Origin: Bathynomus jamesi
Lineage: Eukaryota > Arthropoda > Malacostraca > Isopoda > Cirolanidae
Length of the DNA stretch: 64,000 nt
Assembly (NCBI GenBank): GCA_023014485.1
Contig: JAJOZX010005629.1
Coordinates: forward strand, 213,501-277,500
Reading direction: 5' to 3'
Made by a program: the position numbers and the translations under genes. A model generated the notes under the pieces. The model did no database searches. It saw only the letters and a program-made list of their open reading frames with translations, and was not told the origin of the DNA. The number at the start of each line of letters is the position of its first letter. Positions within the stretch are counted from its first letter, which is position 1. Of the stretch, positions 9,690 to 21,500 are shown one piece after another.

Positions 9690-11081
9690 TGCCCGCGAAA
9701 AGTATCCGATCACTCAAGAAAATACAATATTTTCCCTTGATATTCAGAGACACGTAATTCACTTTCTATTTGTTCTAGCGACATCTGGTAACTTTGAGGT
9801 TGCTCGCTGATATGAGAGCTATCCAACGCATTCTCAAATTAGTGTTCTGGTAGCCTTCGTTGCGGGTGGCTGTGTCTCAAATTTGTCAGATTTCACTGTT
9901 TGTGTAAATTTCTTGATATTTTTTTTTTTTTTACAGAAAGTGGTGTAAATAAAATTTATATATAATGTGTGCTAAAAAACAACTTAAGAGTGATTGTCGA
10001 GGTGCTATTGTTGCTTTGCATGCATGTGGGAAATCACAGAGACAGATAGCTAAGGAATTAAACATATCCCAAAGTACCGTTAATTTATGGGTTTCACGGG
10101 CTAAGAACAATGGTGGCCTAACCACGCCAGTCCCTAAAAAACGATCTGGCAGACCGAGAAAAACAAATTCGCGAACACACAAACTTATGAAACGTTTAGT
10201 ATTGAAAAACCCAACAATAACTGCGAAAGAAATAAAATTGAATATGAATAATTTGTTATCTGGTGTTTCTGAACGAACTATCCAGGAGCGGCTCCAAAAA
10301 GAACTCGGATTACCATCTCGCCATGCTGCTAAGAAACCGTTCATTAATGAAAAAATGCATAAAAAACGTGTCGCATTTTGTAAAAAATACATTCATTGGA
10401 CTGTTGATGACTGGAAGAAGGTTTTATTTAGCGATGAGTCGACATTTTTGACATTCAGAAGTTGTCCAAAAAAGGTTCGCCGGCCTATTGGCTCAAATAG
10501 GATGGACCCTAAATACACCCTAAAGACAATGAAACACCCTCCAAGTGTGATGGTTTGGGGTTGTTTCGGTTACTATGGGCGTGGAAACTTATATTTTCTT
10601 CCGAAGAACACAACTATGAATGGTGCACGGTATTTAGCAATGCTACAGGATAAACTTCCAATGGCAATGGCAATCCAAAGGACAAAAACATACATGCATG
10701 ATGGTGCACCATGTCACAGGGCCAAAATAGTGACAAAATGGATTACTGACAATAAATTTGATATTTTGGATTGGCCTGGTAATAGTCCAGATCTCAATCC
10801 GATAGAAAATCTGTGGCTAATAATAAAAGATAAGGTTGAATGCAACGACACTGGCTCAGTCGAAAAATTACAAGAGGCCATCAAAAAGGTATGGTGCAAG
10901 GAAATATCAGTGGAAGTTTGTCAAAACTTGATTAAATCCATGCCAAAACGTCTAGAACAAGTCATCCAAACCAAAGGACAGATGACAAAATACTAATATA
11001 AGGTTAGTATACATTTAAACATTGTTTTTTATGTAAAAAATACAAATTTCAAGGGTGATCGGATACTTTTCGCGGGCACTG
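9687..11081 (+). mobile_element. Tc1-like transposon, structurally complete
   Basis: Ends CAGTGCCCGCGAAAAGTATC at 9687 and the exact mirror ending at 11081; the first 27 bases are identical in inverted orientation. Both sides carry TA. Length is 1395 bp with one uninterrupted transposase frame. It is inserted at the edge of a (TA)n microsatellite. Short terminal repeats and an intact frame suggest a young copy. Confidence 0.95.
9965..10996 (+). CDS. Tc1-like transposase, DD34E, intact
   Basis: 343 residues, the usual length for Tc1 transposases. The N-terminal half has two helix-turn-helix parts, the first around SQRQIAKELNISQSTVN, and a GRPRK hook between them. Catalytic residues are FSDESTF (first Asp), YMHDGAPCH (second Asp) and DLNPIENLW (Glu). 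I count 34 residues between second Asp and Glu, giving DD34E. There is no internal stop or frameshift. The start at 9965 precedes MCAKKQLKSD; 278 bp of element lie upstream. It cuts and pastes its own element at TA sites, acting in the nucleus. Whether it is expressed cannot be seen. Confidence 0.93.
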   Translation: MCAKKQLKSDCRGAIVALHACGKSQRQIAKELNISQSTVNLWVSRAKNNGGLTTPVPKKRSGRPRKTNSRTHKLMKRLVLKNPTITAKEIKLNMNNLLSGVSERTIQERLQKELGLPSRHAAKKPFINEKMHKKRVAFCKKYIHWTVDDWKKVLFSDESTFLTFRSCPKKVRRPIGSNRMDPKYTLKTMKHPPSVMVWGCFGYYGRGNLYFLPKNTTMNGARYLAMLQDKLPMAMAIQRTKTYMHDGAPCHRAKIVTKWITDNKFDILDWPGNSPDLNPIENLWLIIKDKVECNDTGSVEKLQEAIKKVWCKEISVEVCQNLIKSMPKRLEQVIQTKGQMTKY

Positions 11082-11083
11082 TA

Positions 11084-11260
11084 TATGAGAAGTTCATAGT
11101 GGAAGTGAGAGGGTATTTATATCCTCACCCACAGCAATGGAATTAGTAGAGCATGAAGTCCATACATTTCTCGTATTAAATTTTTGTTCTTGTAGAAAAA
11201 CTCTGAATATCAGATGTTTCAAATTTTATTTTTAAATGTGAACGAAGATAAATATAACTG

Positions 11261-11300
<40 letters not shown>
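11084..11300. repeat. dispersed repeat fragment and (TA)n tract
   Basis: The segment CAGATGTTTCAAATTTTATT near 11212, running to CGAAGATAAATATA, is the reverse complement of a motif recurring at about 37207, 38822 and 40985. A TA tract follows at 11268-11297. No gene is seen. Confidence 0.55.
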
Positions 11301-11309
11301 GGAATTAGG

Positions 11310-11587
11310 GGTCTTACATTGATATAAAATAATTTAAAAGAATAATTATCAGAATTGGGAGAGGCTGAGTTAATTAATACAATTTGACGTGATTTTTAAT
11401 TATAAATTTTGCGCACACTTCTTGTACTAAGTTTTTTATAGTTTTCAGAATTTTTTAGATGAACTTTTTTCCGGAACTGCACATATATAAGCTTTCTTTG
11501 GTTAACCCTTCGATTGCTTCGGCCTGAATTGTTCATTCTAAAGACTGTCAATCATTTCACCCAAAAATAGACCTACTTTTTAACGAG

Positions 11588-11620
<33 letters not shown>
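11310..11620 (-). repeat. SINE-like body, inverted copy, plus (TA)n
   Basis: The reverse complement shares long blocks with 30560-30780 and 37076-37166. Examples are CCGGAAAAAAGTT and ATTCTTTTAAATTATTTTAT. It is bounded by (TA)n tracts at 11270 and 11592. tRNA-like head sequence of the same repeat lies at 11750-11945. Probably one SINE family with a TA-rich tail. Confidence 0.55.
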
Positions 11621-11623
<3 letters not shown>

Positions 11624-11715
11624 AGAGCGCGCGAGAGGTAGAGGGAGAGAGGGAGGGAGAGAGTGAGGGAGAGAGAGGGCAAGAGGGGGGAGCGAGAGAG
11701 AGCGAGAGGGAGACT
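11621..11715. repeat. GA-rich low-complexity tract
   Basis: Purine-rich GAGAGAGGGAG-type sequence with no coding content. Confidence 0.8.
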
Positions 11716-11749
11716 GGTTACCCATTTATCTACCATTCGTGAAAGGATG

Positions 11750-11945
11750 TTTACACTCCACCTTAGACCTACAGTTTAACACTGATCATTAGGTTACCCT
11801 GGCTACCAACCGTTGAAGGACGCGACGCCACCGGGTCTCGAACCCGCCTGCACTCCACCTTAGACCTACAGTTTAACACGGATCATTAGGTTACCCTGGC
11901 TACCAACCGTGGAAGGACGCGCCGCCGCCGGGTCTAGAGCCCGAC
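11750..11945 (-). repeat. two tandem tRNA-like SINE head units
   Basis: The block CACTCCACCTTAGACCTACA...GGTTACCCTGGCTACCAACC...GGGTCTCGAACCCG occurs twice, period about 100. On the minus strand each unit ends with GGGTTCGAGACCCG, a good Pol III B box, in the first unit; the second reads GGGCTCTAGACCC. A box-like TGGTAGCCAGGG is present in both. It is related to the satellite at 29785-30125 in the other orientation. Confidence 0.65.
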
Positions 11946-12009
11946 GCATATAATCGTGTGTGCGTAATATTTTATGGGCGTATAGACGGGTGTGTACATG
12001 CCAAAACGA

Positions 12010-12370
12010 AGTATACACTGTGCCAACTGGCTGATAGTGCCTGGAGGCCCTGCTGATTAAGCCGACTGGCTGATTATGGGCCTATAAGACAACGGCCGCT
12101 CAGCTTAAGTCATAATTTGGGCTTGGCTCCTGCCAGGCGAACACCTCTCTTCCTCTCTCTCCTTCTCCTCTCTCTTGGGGGATAACTCCGCCTCCAAGTT
12201 GCATAACCCTTGTTGCTCTTGCAACATCCCCTCCCCTTTGTTGCATAACATCTTGCAACATTCCCCTCCCCTGTATTGCATAACTTATGCACCATTTTCT
12301 TTGCAACATTGATCAACATTTTCAATTGTTTTGCACTCTCTCCTTTTGCGCCCACACTACTGCTGTGGCC
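12010..12370 (+). repeat. GC-rich interspersed repeat, copy 2
   Basis: It begins with CACTGTGCCAACTGGCTGAT. It contains the CCTGCCAGGCGAACACCTCT block, a CTCTCTCCTT tract, GGGGGATAACTCCGCCTCC, and ends in TTGCAACATT modules and CACACTACTG. The order is the same as at 5190-5745, with fewer G-rich modules. Confidence 0.65.
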
Positions 12371-12720
12371 CAATAAAAATTTAACTTACAGATTTTGGTC
12401 AAGTATCGAGATGGCCAAAGGGTGTAAATTTCAATGGCTGGTAGCGACCTCTAAAATTCGTTTACAAGCTATTTAAACCTTTACCTACGACTTTTCTCAA
12501 AAGAATGAACGAAATGCAGGGGTGCCCCACATAAAACTAAAACTAAAATTTTTGCAATACTGCTATGAATTATCCTAAAAGTTTCCCCTCATCATGATTC
12601 CAACACGGATCAGGGTTGGGGTTGGGGTTGACTATTCGGTCAAGAAGGATAAAAGTAGTACCAACCTGGCAACATTTTTTCACCCGAAAGACCATCAAGG
12701 AAGTAAAAAATTGCAGTCCT
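12371..12720. other. no gene recognised
   Basis: Unremarkable sequence between a GC-rich repeat and tRNA-like segments. A GGGTTGGGGTTGGGGTT run lies near 12612. Confidence 0.5.
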
Positions 12721-12722
12721 TC

Positions 12723-12935
12723 CCCTGGATTCGATGTCACGACTTCCCGATCAGCAGCCGAGTGTCTGAACTACTAGACTACCCAGGGTATCTACTAATC
12801 TAAAAAATCATTTTTTTTTAAAGGAAGGATAACCAGGTGGGTGAGTTGAGGACCATTTGAACCCTGACGGGAACCGAACCCGGGTCTGAAGTATTGGTAG
12901 TCAGCGATGCAAACTACTAAACCACCGAGTGCAGT
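12723..12935 (-). repeat. two tRNA-like SINE heads in tandem
   Basis: On the minus strand, 12935-12846 shows CGGTGGTTTAGTAGTTTGCA (A-box region) followed by GGGTTCGGTTCCC (B box). The segment 12795-12723 shows GGTAGTCTAGTAGTTCAGAC followed by ATCGAATCC. Both resemble tRNA genes in box spacing but do not fold as intact tRNAs. The family recurs at 41280-42265. Confidence 0.55.
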
Positions 12936-13097
12936 GTATATATATATATATACACATATATATGTACACGAGGGTACTTCAATAAGTATCTGCACTTTTT
13001 ATTTTAGTGATAATATGGTATATATAATAAGAAAGGAGCTGAAATTCACACGCCTTTATGTGCTCAGTATGGGAATAATGCGTTACCACGGCGAAGT

Positions 13098-15491
13098 GTG
13101 TACGAGTGGATTCAAATGTTCAAGGAAGGTTGGACATGCGTGACAGATGCTCAGCGCTCAGGACGACCGTCAACATCAACCAGTGGTGACGAGCAGGAAG
13201 AAGCTAGAGCCATGATTTTCGATGACAGAAGATTAACAATAAAAAAAATCGCATCTTCATTAGACATCAATCAAGGGTCAGCCTATTCGATAGTTCATGA
13301 CATTCTTGGCTTTCACAAGGTTTGTGCAAGATGGGTGCCCAAACAGTTAACAGAAGAGCACAAGCGTAATCGTATGGACGTCTGTTCTCGTCCTTTGGCG
13401 CGGTATCATAATGAAGGTGAAAACTTTTTGGAGTGCTTTATCACTGGAGATGAAACCTGGAGCCATCACTATGGACCAGAAAGCAAACGACAGAGCATGC
13501 AATGGAAGCATCCAACATCTCCCTTTGCAAGGAAGTTCAAAGCGCAGCCGTCAGCAGGTAAAGTTATGCTAACACTGTTTTGGGATACACGAGACCCTAT
13601 CCTTGAACATTATCTAGAGCGTGGAACTACAGTAACAAGTGCATCGTATTCTGACATGCTTCGGAATGAGTTAAAGCAAGCAATTCGCACAAAACGGAGA
13701 GGGAGATTGTCGGAAGGTGTTATTCTGTTACACGACAATGCGCGCCCTCATACCGCTGCATAGACTAGAAAATGCCTTCAAGAACTTAAATTTGAAGTTC
13801 TCGACCATCCGGCCTACAGTCCAGACCTGGCACCTTCGGATTTTTACCTGTTTCGACCACTAAAAGACGTTTTGAGAGATAGATAGATACAATACATAGA
13901 ATAACCTTTATTAATAATAATAAAATAAATAAATTTTTTCAATTTACAATGACATGAATAATTGTGAAGCTCGACTATTTATTTTATTTAATTTGGCCCT
14001 TAAGCTTTAGGCTTTACTGGGGTCTTATTAAAAATAAGCAGCTAGTTGTTATAAATTAATAATAATAAATAAGAAAATAAGTATTATTAATAGTTAAAAC
14101 ATGTATTACAATATTAAACAATATTAATGGACAATATTAAACCATATTAGTGGACATTAATCCTAGATATTTGTTAGTATGCCATTATTAATCTGGATTT
14201 CAACTTGGTTTTAAACAAATTTACATTCACAATATTTTTTATATCGGCATGCAAGTCATTCCATAGTTTCAATCCAATGAATAGGGTAGTTTTTGAGATG
14301 AGGTATAACCAGCTTTGATTTATTTCTGGTCTGATACGAGTGGATTTCTTGATGAGTTACAAAATATCTATTTACCCATTGCAAATTAATGAGTTTGTTC
14401 TTACACTTGTAAATAAAAATAAAATGTGCCAGTTTGGTTATATCGTTGAGCTTTAGTAGGTTTAGCTCTTTAAATAATGCACTGGAGTGATCAAGGAAAT
14501 CAGCATCAGATAATAACCTTATTGCTCGTTTTTGGATGACAAAGATACCATTGAATGTGTTGTTAGCGGAGTTTCCCCAAACAAGGGTGCAGTATGTTAT
14601 ATAAGGAAGAACAAGAGTATGATAGAGTAAATAAAACTTGTTTAGTGACTACATTTATAAGTTTAAACATGAAAGCAACGCTCCTTGAAATCTTTTTCGC
14701 GATATAATTTTCATGATCACTCCATTGCAAATTCTTATCTAGTATTACACCAAGAAACTTTGTTACAGTACACTCCTTTATGGAGATTTCATTAACATTA
14801 AGTTCATCAAGATATACATTTCTTTTATTGGTAAAATTCATGAAATTTGTTTTACTGGTATTTAGGAAGAGTTTATTGGTGGTCAACCATTTCATTACAC
14901 TGATGAATTCTGAATGAATTATGTATATCAGATGAACGTGGAAGGTCATGTGTATATATAATAAAAATAACAGTGGACCCAGAACTGAGCCCTGTGGCAC
15001 ACCATGTTTGACAAGCGCTTTAGTTGAGCAAACCTTATTTACTGATAGAAAATGATATCTATTGGACAAATAACTTTTAAACCAATTACTGATTGCTCCT
15101 CTAAAGCCGTAACAATATAATTTATTAAGTAGAATATTATGGTCTATTACATCAAACGCCTTACTCAAATCCATAAATATTGATATCATTATTTCTTTGT
15201 TCTCCTTAGCTATATTTACATTTTCCATAAGATTTAAAATAGCCATTTCCGTTGTTTTATTATTACGGAAGCCATATTGATTTGGAGATAATAAATTGTA
15301 AGATTCTAAATATCGCTCCATTCCACTTTTTACAATTTTTTCAGCGATTCCAAGGCGATGATGACCTGAAGGAGGCGGTGCATGACTGGCTACACACACA
15401 GCCAAAAACATTCTTTTGTGATGGCATCAGGAAGCTTGTAGATCGCTGGACTAAGTGTATTGAGAAACAGGGAGACTATGTTGAGAAGTGA
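13098..15491 (+). pseudogene. mariner transposase, split and with a stop
   Basis: Residues from MYEWIQMFKEGWTCV through ITGDETWSHHY (first Asp), LLHDNARPHTA (second Asp), a TAG stop at 13761, and SPDLAPSDFYLF (third Asp) reach LKDVL at about 13878. Past the LINE the frame resumes with FQGDDDLKEAVHDWL and ends CIEKQGDYVEK. The DD34D signature is intact. The internal stop and LINE insertion make it inactive. The same family is present at 24355-29254. Confidence 0.88.
13879..15343 (-). mobile_element. 5'-truncated CR1-like LINE
   Basis: Minus-strand reverse transcriptase fragment with FMDLSKAFDVIDH and HGVPQGSVLGPLLFLLYI. The FADD box is missing because of an internal deletion near 14930. The 3' untranslated part ends in an A- and ATTCTATG/ATCT-type simple tail at 13879-13910. 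The same 3' end recurs at 47500-47775. ATTCTATG-type tails are typical of CR1. It was inserted into the mariner transposase gene. Confidence 0.85.
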
Positions 15492-15569
15492 TGTGTTTAT
15501 AATCTATCAGATGTGAAAAAAATTTGTGAAAATAAAAAGTACATATACTTATTGAATTACCATCGTGTA

Positions 15570-16455
15570 TATATATATATAAAATGTTGTTATATTGAAA
15601 AGATTAAAGTGACGTTATTGAACTGATCGGCTGGGCAAGTAAGAAAAAAAAGGAAAGAAAGAATTTGCAAATAAATTTTGAGCCATTCACTGGTATAATT
15701 GAGTTATTTGAATACAGCCAGTTTGGAGCATGTAGCGGACAATGAATGACGGTATCCTGCATATAAATTCCTTAGTAATATATTCTAAACTCGAGGCTGA
15801 CTTCAATTTAGATTTATAGAGAATATTTGAAAATTTGGGTTTGACAAAGTCCAATATTTTCACGCCGACAAAAGAAGTGTGCTGGAAAACAAACCTGAAT
15901 CGCAAAATAGTATATTCATTTCTAGTCCATATCGATTACTTTGAATTACATACGATTTTGGCTTGCTGGGAAGATATTTTGTTACATTTGTAAACGAGCG
16001 AATCATTTTAAGAAACAAATAATTAAACTTTATTTCTTAAAATAAATTCTGTGAGTGTGTGGTTTAGTTTCTTTTTGAACAGAGAAAAAAAAAAGATTGG
16101 TTATTATCACAATAGTGAATTTTCAACCAACCATCTTCATATTTTTTATAACAAATACCATTTCAAGGTAATTTCTAAACATTTACATCCCTTTACCAAA
16201 TTCCTGTATTGTCATTAAAACCATAAATCGTTCTTAATATTGTCTTAAATGATAATTGTTTTTGCAGAATGTCTTACTTGTATATAGATGTAGTGTAGTG
16301 TTGGAGCAACGCCCGCATACGTAATGTTCCTCACCTCACAGACGACTCCGTACATGTGGCAACGCCGCAGTGATAGTCAAGGTATCCCAACTGTGGGAAG
16401 GTAGGTTGGAGGGGGAACAACCGAGTCCAATAACATATAACATTGACATACAGGT
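15570..16455. other. no gene recognised
   Basis: AT-rich sequence with a short TA run at 15569-15585. Frames at 15687-15905 have no family features. Nothing supported. Confidence 0.5.
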
Positions 16456-16602
16456 AAGGCGCCGTTCAAAAATTACGGAACGCTATTTTTGCTAAAACCT
16501 GACACCACCACCCTGTAACGTTCCGTAACGTGTAGGGTGTGGGGTGGGTGAAGTGTTACATAACATCTTAGGGGTTATGTAATTTTTAAACGCCCCCTAA
16601 TT
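16456..16602. mobile_element. small MITE with inverted ends
   Basis: The left GGCGCCGTTCAAAAATTACG and right GTAATTTTTAAACGCCCCC ends are imperfect inverted repeats about 145 bp apart. The interior carries inverted GTAACGTTCCGTAACG and ACATAACATCTTAGGGGTTATGT motifs. No coding capacity. The superfamily is not determined. Confidence 0.5.
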
Positions 16603-16944
16603 ATAATGTAATGTCTGTGTTCATAAAGATGAACGATTAATGTGATCGTGAACAGCATTGAACTCCCTGTTTACTAGTCTATGCAGTAATAAAGTTCCAT
16701 TATGATTACGGCAAGTCTATATGAACAGATACCACAATACAACTTTTTATATACTAGTGAAATTGAACCAAAAATAGACATTACACAACCATCCTCCACA
16801 CTCTCCCATTCCCTTTCCCCACCCACTAGTCTCGCGTATATTAAATCATTATGTAACAATACTAATAAAGCTGTTTTTAGAATTCGCGTGCAGCCTTAAA
16901 CCTTTACTAACAATCTACACGATTATATATATGTATAATCGTTC

Positions 16945-16990
<46 letters not shown>
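16603..16990. other. spacer ending in a (TA)n microsatellite
   Basis: No gene is recognised. The TA run occupies 16947-16990. Confidence 0.7.
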
Positions 16991-16993
<3 letters not shown>

Positions 16994-16994
16994 A

Positions 16995-17515
16995 CAATCA
17001 TACACTAACACCTCGCACTATTAAGGTAACACCAGAGAGACATTATAACCAAATACTCCATTCCATACCACGCCCCACAGACATCACACTGTACTGAAAG
17101 CACATACACACACATCTAACCCAGAAAGCACTGAAGCACTGCCACGACTCGGTCCGAATGCGGTCCTAGGTGCGAAGCCGCCACCCATTGACAGGTCAGA
17201 GACCAGTCTGAGCAGATCGGATCGAGTTAACTTAGCACGATTCCGATGTGGACATCACCCCATCTTACAGACATATAAACACAGACTAGACAACTCCACA
17301 GACGACACCTGCCACCTGTGCCTGGACACACCACAAACAATTGAACACATTATGACAGACTGTACCGCTCTAGCAACATAGAACACAACACAACATCACT
17401 AATGCGCTGAACCTCTGGTCCACTCCGGAGAGGGCGATCGGTGACCTGCGTGCCGTCGGCTTGCTCGATCAGGGTGGGCTGATCGGCTAACCAACAACAA
17501 CAACAACAACTTGAG
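16995..17515 (+). pseudogene. 3' end of a non-LTR retrotransposon with (CAA)n tail
   Basis: A decayed frame reads RSDRVNLARFRCGHHPILQT, then CHLCLDTPQTIEHIMTDC. This CxxC...H...C pattern is typical of the C-terminal end of LINE ORF2 proteins. A short 3' segment and a CAACAACAACAACAAC tail at 17493-17511 follow. The 5' part, including reverse transcriptase, is absent, as in typical 5'-truncated copies. Confidence 0.7.
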
Positions 17516-17559
17516 AAATAGGGATGCCATAATGTTCCACCTTGGATTATAAATAAAAT

Positions 17560-18045
17560 TCATCAGTAAATTCTATTAAAAATTCACACAAACCTTTAGC
17601 GATAATTTCGCTGGTCATCTCATCATGGCATACGTGGATGTAGTGGTAGAAATATTTTAACTTGTCCATAAACACTGATTTGCGTTTTTTAACATAGATG
17701 TGTATTCGGTGAGATGTAGCATGATGTAATAGCTCTTGTCGTGATACTCGTCAATGAGTTTCACGATCCAGAGTCTCTGTTTCTCTTCAGTAAATGTTGA
17801 CTCCTTCGCTTTACACTGGTTGTATTCTTTCACGCATTTTAAACCAGTGACATAGTCCATTACATCTTTAGCATTACGAAAGCTTGTGACGCTCTGACCA
17901 GAATAAACGTAAAGTGTGTGAATATCCTGTACCGCCAGCTTCGCATGATTTAAGGCATACTTAAAGGCCCCAAAAGACGGATGAATAGAAGCTCTTTGAG
18001 TATTCAGGTGGAACAAGCAATATCCGCAGCAGCCATTTTTATTAA
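17560..18045 (-). pseudogene. unknown protein-coding relic, about 165 residues
   Basis: On the minus strand an ATG at about 18036 opens MAAADIACST and runs into a stop. A shift of frame continues with HPSFGAFKYALNHAKLAVQD through DEYHDKSYYIMLHLTEYTSM. A second shift at a run of A bases continues with KSVFMDKLKYFYHYIHVCHD to about 17560. Sustained openness over about 480 nt suggests a once-coding sequence. The family is not recognised. It may be a transposon or virus-derived accessory gene. Confidence 0.4.
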
Positions 18046-18531
18046 AAAGTTAAATTTATGTACTCGCTAGTGTAAAACTTCAGCAACAACTGAGCACGGG
18101 CACACAACAACAACGGTTGCAAACAATTCGCCCGCTAAAAAAATATTGCGTAATAATGATGATGATGACGCAAGTTTGTGGGCGGTGCTTGTATGTTATG
18201 TTCAGACAGGATAACAAATTAGTTGCTACTACTGGCGGCCGGATCTCTACAGTGGGTAGAGGCAGTGGCGTGACTAGGGTGGAGCAGGTGGGGCGCGTGG
18301 CATGGGCGCAAAATTTTGGGGGGGCGCCATTTTTATGATTTAAAAAAAAATTAAGAGTAAAAACATGCTCTTTTGGAAATGTACCGGTACCATATCTCTA
18401 GCCATCGAATTTCCATGAATTTCAGATTTTTAACTTCATTTAACTTTATTAATTCATTCTATTTTTATTAGAATTTTATTATGAATTATTAATTTATTCT
18501 ATTTTTTTGTTTTTCTCCAGAAAATTTTACC

Positions 18532-21500
18532 ATGAAGCGAACATTGACGATACCGAAAAGTCTGAAAAAGAAGCTGAGTGGAGCAGAAGGCAGGAAGAAA
18601 AGAAAAATGCAAGAAGCAGAAGCTAAAAAGTCAAGTGGCTTTATGATGTCATTTCTTGAACAGCAACAAGCTGGTCCTTCATCAGCATTAACTGCATCAG
18701 ATATGAGTGTTGACCAACCCGCCAGTGTATCAGAAGGAGAATAAAGTGTCTTTCAAGAACAAGAAGTGTCTTTCAAGAAGCCAGAAGATACTAAAACTTT
18801 GAGTAGCGAAAAGCAGGAAAAAACAGCACAGCCTATACCAGATGCGATTCAGCATCACGATGTAGGCTTCTTGGAGTTTGATAAAATATAAAAAAAAGTA
18901 ATTTTATCAGATGCCCTGAGGACAGAAATGGTCACATTGGGTTCGAAGTATTTTCAAAATAGTGAAGGGCCATTTGTTCCCACACAAAACCGATCAATGA
19001 ATGAAAGATGGTTTAAAAGAAAGTTGGGAAATGGATGTGGAGAAGAAGTTTGGCGCTCATGGCTTGTTTATTCTCCAGAGAAGAAAGCAGCTTTTTGCTT
19101 TTGTTGTTTGCTATTTTCCCAAATTGACAATCAGACTTCATTGGAGCAAGAAAATGGGTTCAATCATTGGAAAGCACCAGAAAGGCTTAGCACCCATGAA
19201 AATGCAAAAAATCATCGATACTGCTTCACCCAATGGAAGAAAATGGAAAGAAATCTTTTAGAAAACAGAGGAATCATTGACGTATGGCTTCAAGCTCAAA
19301 TTGCAATAGAAAAACAAAAATGGCGAGATGTTCTCCACAGAATTCTCCATTGCATAAAATTTTTAGCAACTTAGAACCTTGCATTGCGTGGTCACAAGGA
19401 ATCCCTTAGACAGGTAGAGGAAAGCAATAGTGGAAATTTTCTTGGGTTATTAAAATTGTTGGTAAGGTTTGATCCTGTCATGAAAGAACATCTCAGTAGT
19501 GTGGAAAAGCACCCTGGAAGAACATCATATTTATCTCCGTTAGTGCAGAATGAATTTATTCAGCTGATGGCTTCTACTGTTCGCCAGAAATTGTTACAAA
19601 GCATTCATAAGGCCAAATATTTTGGCCTCATGTTTGATTCTACTCCAGATCAAGCACATCGAGAGCAAATGGCAGAAACAGTTCGTTATGTTGATATTGA
19701 TTTTCAGGAGAAAACAATTTTTATAAAAGAGTCTTTTCTTGGATTTATCCAATTAAAACGAAAGGATGCTGAAAACATTGTGGAAGTGATTTTGGAACAA
19801 CTGGAAAAAGACAAAATGCTGTTAGAAGACTGTCGATCTCAATGCTATGACAATGCTGCAGTTATGGCTGGTTATAAAAGTGGTGTTCAACAGAGGATTA
19901 TTGAAAAAAATAGCAAAGCTATTTTTGTAAACTGCGATAATCATTCTCTCAATTTGGTTGGAGTGCGTGCTGCTAACCATGATGCAGTGATGGTGACTCT
20001 TTTTGGTGCAATTCAGTCGCTTTATTCATTCTTTTCCACGTTCAACTCTCCGTTGGCAAAAGCTGAAAGATGCCATACCAATAGTTGTCAAATCTGAATC
20101 TGAAACTCGATGAAGTTCCAGAACAGAGGCTGTGAAGCCTGTTCATGAATACTTTGATATTATAGTGGAACTCTCGCAAAGCATGGGTGATGATCAAAAT
20201 GAAACTGCTGATACAAGAGGTGATGCAAGGCAGGTGCTGAATCAAATTTTGACTTTTCATTTCTTGGCTTTGCTTGGATTTTGGAACAAAATTCTTGTTC
20301 GGATTGATCGTGTTTCAAAACGACTCCAAGATCATACCATGAACTTTCATGATGCTGCTTATGATTTAAAAACCTTTCAAGATTATTTTTTAAGCAGTCG
20401 AGAATCATTGGCCAGTGACTCACTTGAAGCAGGGCTGAAACTGTGTGATGAATGGGATATTCAAGTAGAAAGACGCCCCAGAAACAAGAAACAAGTGCCT
20501 GGTGAAAAAGCCAAGGATGTAGGGTTAACTGCGAAAGAAGAAATTATGAGAATAATGAAAGAAACTATTGATCGTCTCCATAATGAAATGGAAGAAAGAT
20601 TTGTCGGTCTCCATGACTTGAATTCAAAATTTGGATTTCTTTTAGAGGCTAGAGGATTATTGTTTGACTCAAATGAAAGCAACAGTAGTCATGGCGTAAA
20701 TATCTTAAAGAAAAGTTGTCTCAACCTTGGACAGTTTTATAGCAATGATATTGACGGCTTTGAGCTTTATGAAGAAATCCTGGATTGTAAGATGCTTCTG
20801 AAAAGTCGCCCAAATGTTCAGATTTCTAAAGCTGAGGAACTCCTCAAGTTTATTGTTCAGTAGGGTGGATCGATTTTACATTTTTTTCGATTTCCATATT
20901 CTAATAGAGACAAAAACTTGCGCATGCATGAGAAAATAGCCTCTGCAAAATCGTAGCTTAATAGGTAATCATCTTCTGCCCCCGGCAGAGCGATGAAAAT
21001 CATATTTTACTAGTCAAAAACGTATTTTAAACCCTAGCCTAGAGTCATAAAATTTTGCGTGTGTGTTATTTCATGCCTAAGCAACGATATAAATGCTATG
21101 GGAAATATATAAATGCATTATTTAAGACAAAGAGCCGATCTGAAAATATGTATAATATTATACATATTTTCAGATCGGCTCTTTGTCTTAAATAATGCAT
21201 TTATATATTTCCCATAGCATTTATATCGTTGCTTAGGAATGAAATAACACACACGCAAAATTTTATGACTCTAGGCTAGGGTTTAAAATACGTTTTTGAC
21301 TACTAAAATATGATTTTCATCGCTCTGCCGGGGGCAGAAGATGATTACCTATTAAGCTAAAATTTTGCAGAGGCTATTTTCTCATGCATGCGCAAGTTTT
21401 TGTCTCTATTAGAATATGGAAATCGAAAAAAATGTAAAATTGATCCACCCTATTGTTCAGTATGGAGATGAAAATGTTTTTCCAAATTTGAGAGTAGCTA

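Larger units (their letters stand above)
12967..15567 (+). mobile_element. mariner (DD34D) element split by a CR1-like LINE
   Basis: The left end CACGAGGGTACTTCAATAAG at 12967 is mirrored by the right end ...CTTATTGAATTACCATCGTG at 15567. TA sits on both sides. The transposase frame is interrupted from about 13879 to 15343 by a LINE in the opposite orientation. Removing it gives a normal mariner length of about 1.1 to 1.2 kb. Confidence 0.9.

Noticed and set aside
12723..12935. Genuine tRNA genes
   Set aside because: A- and B-box-like parts exist, but acceptor and anticodon stems do not pair well; SINE heads explain them better. The same applies to 41280-42265.
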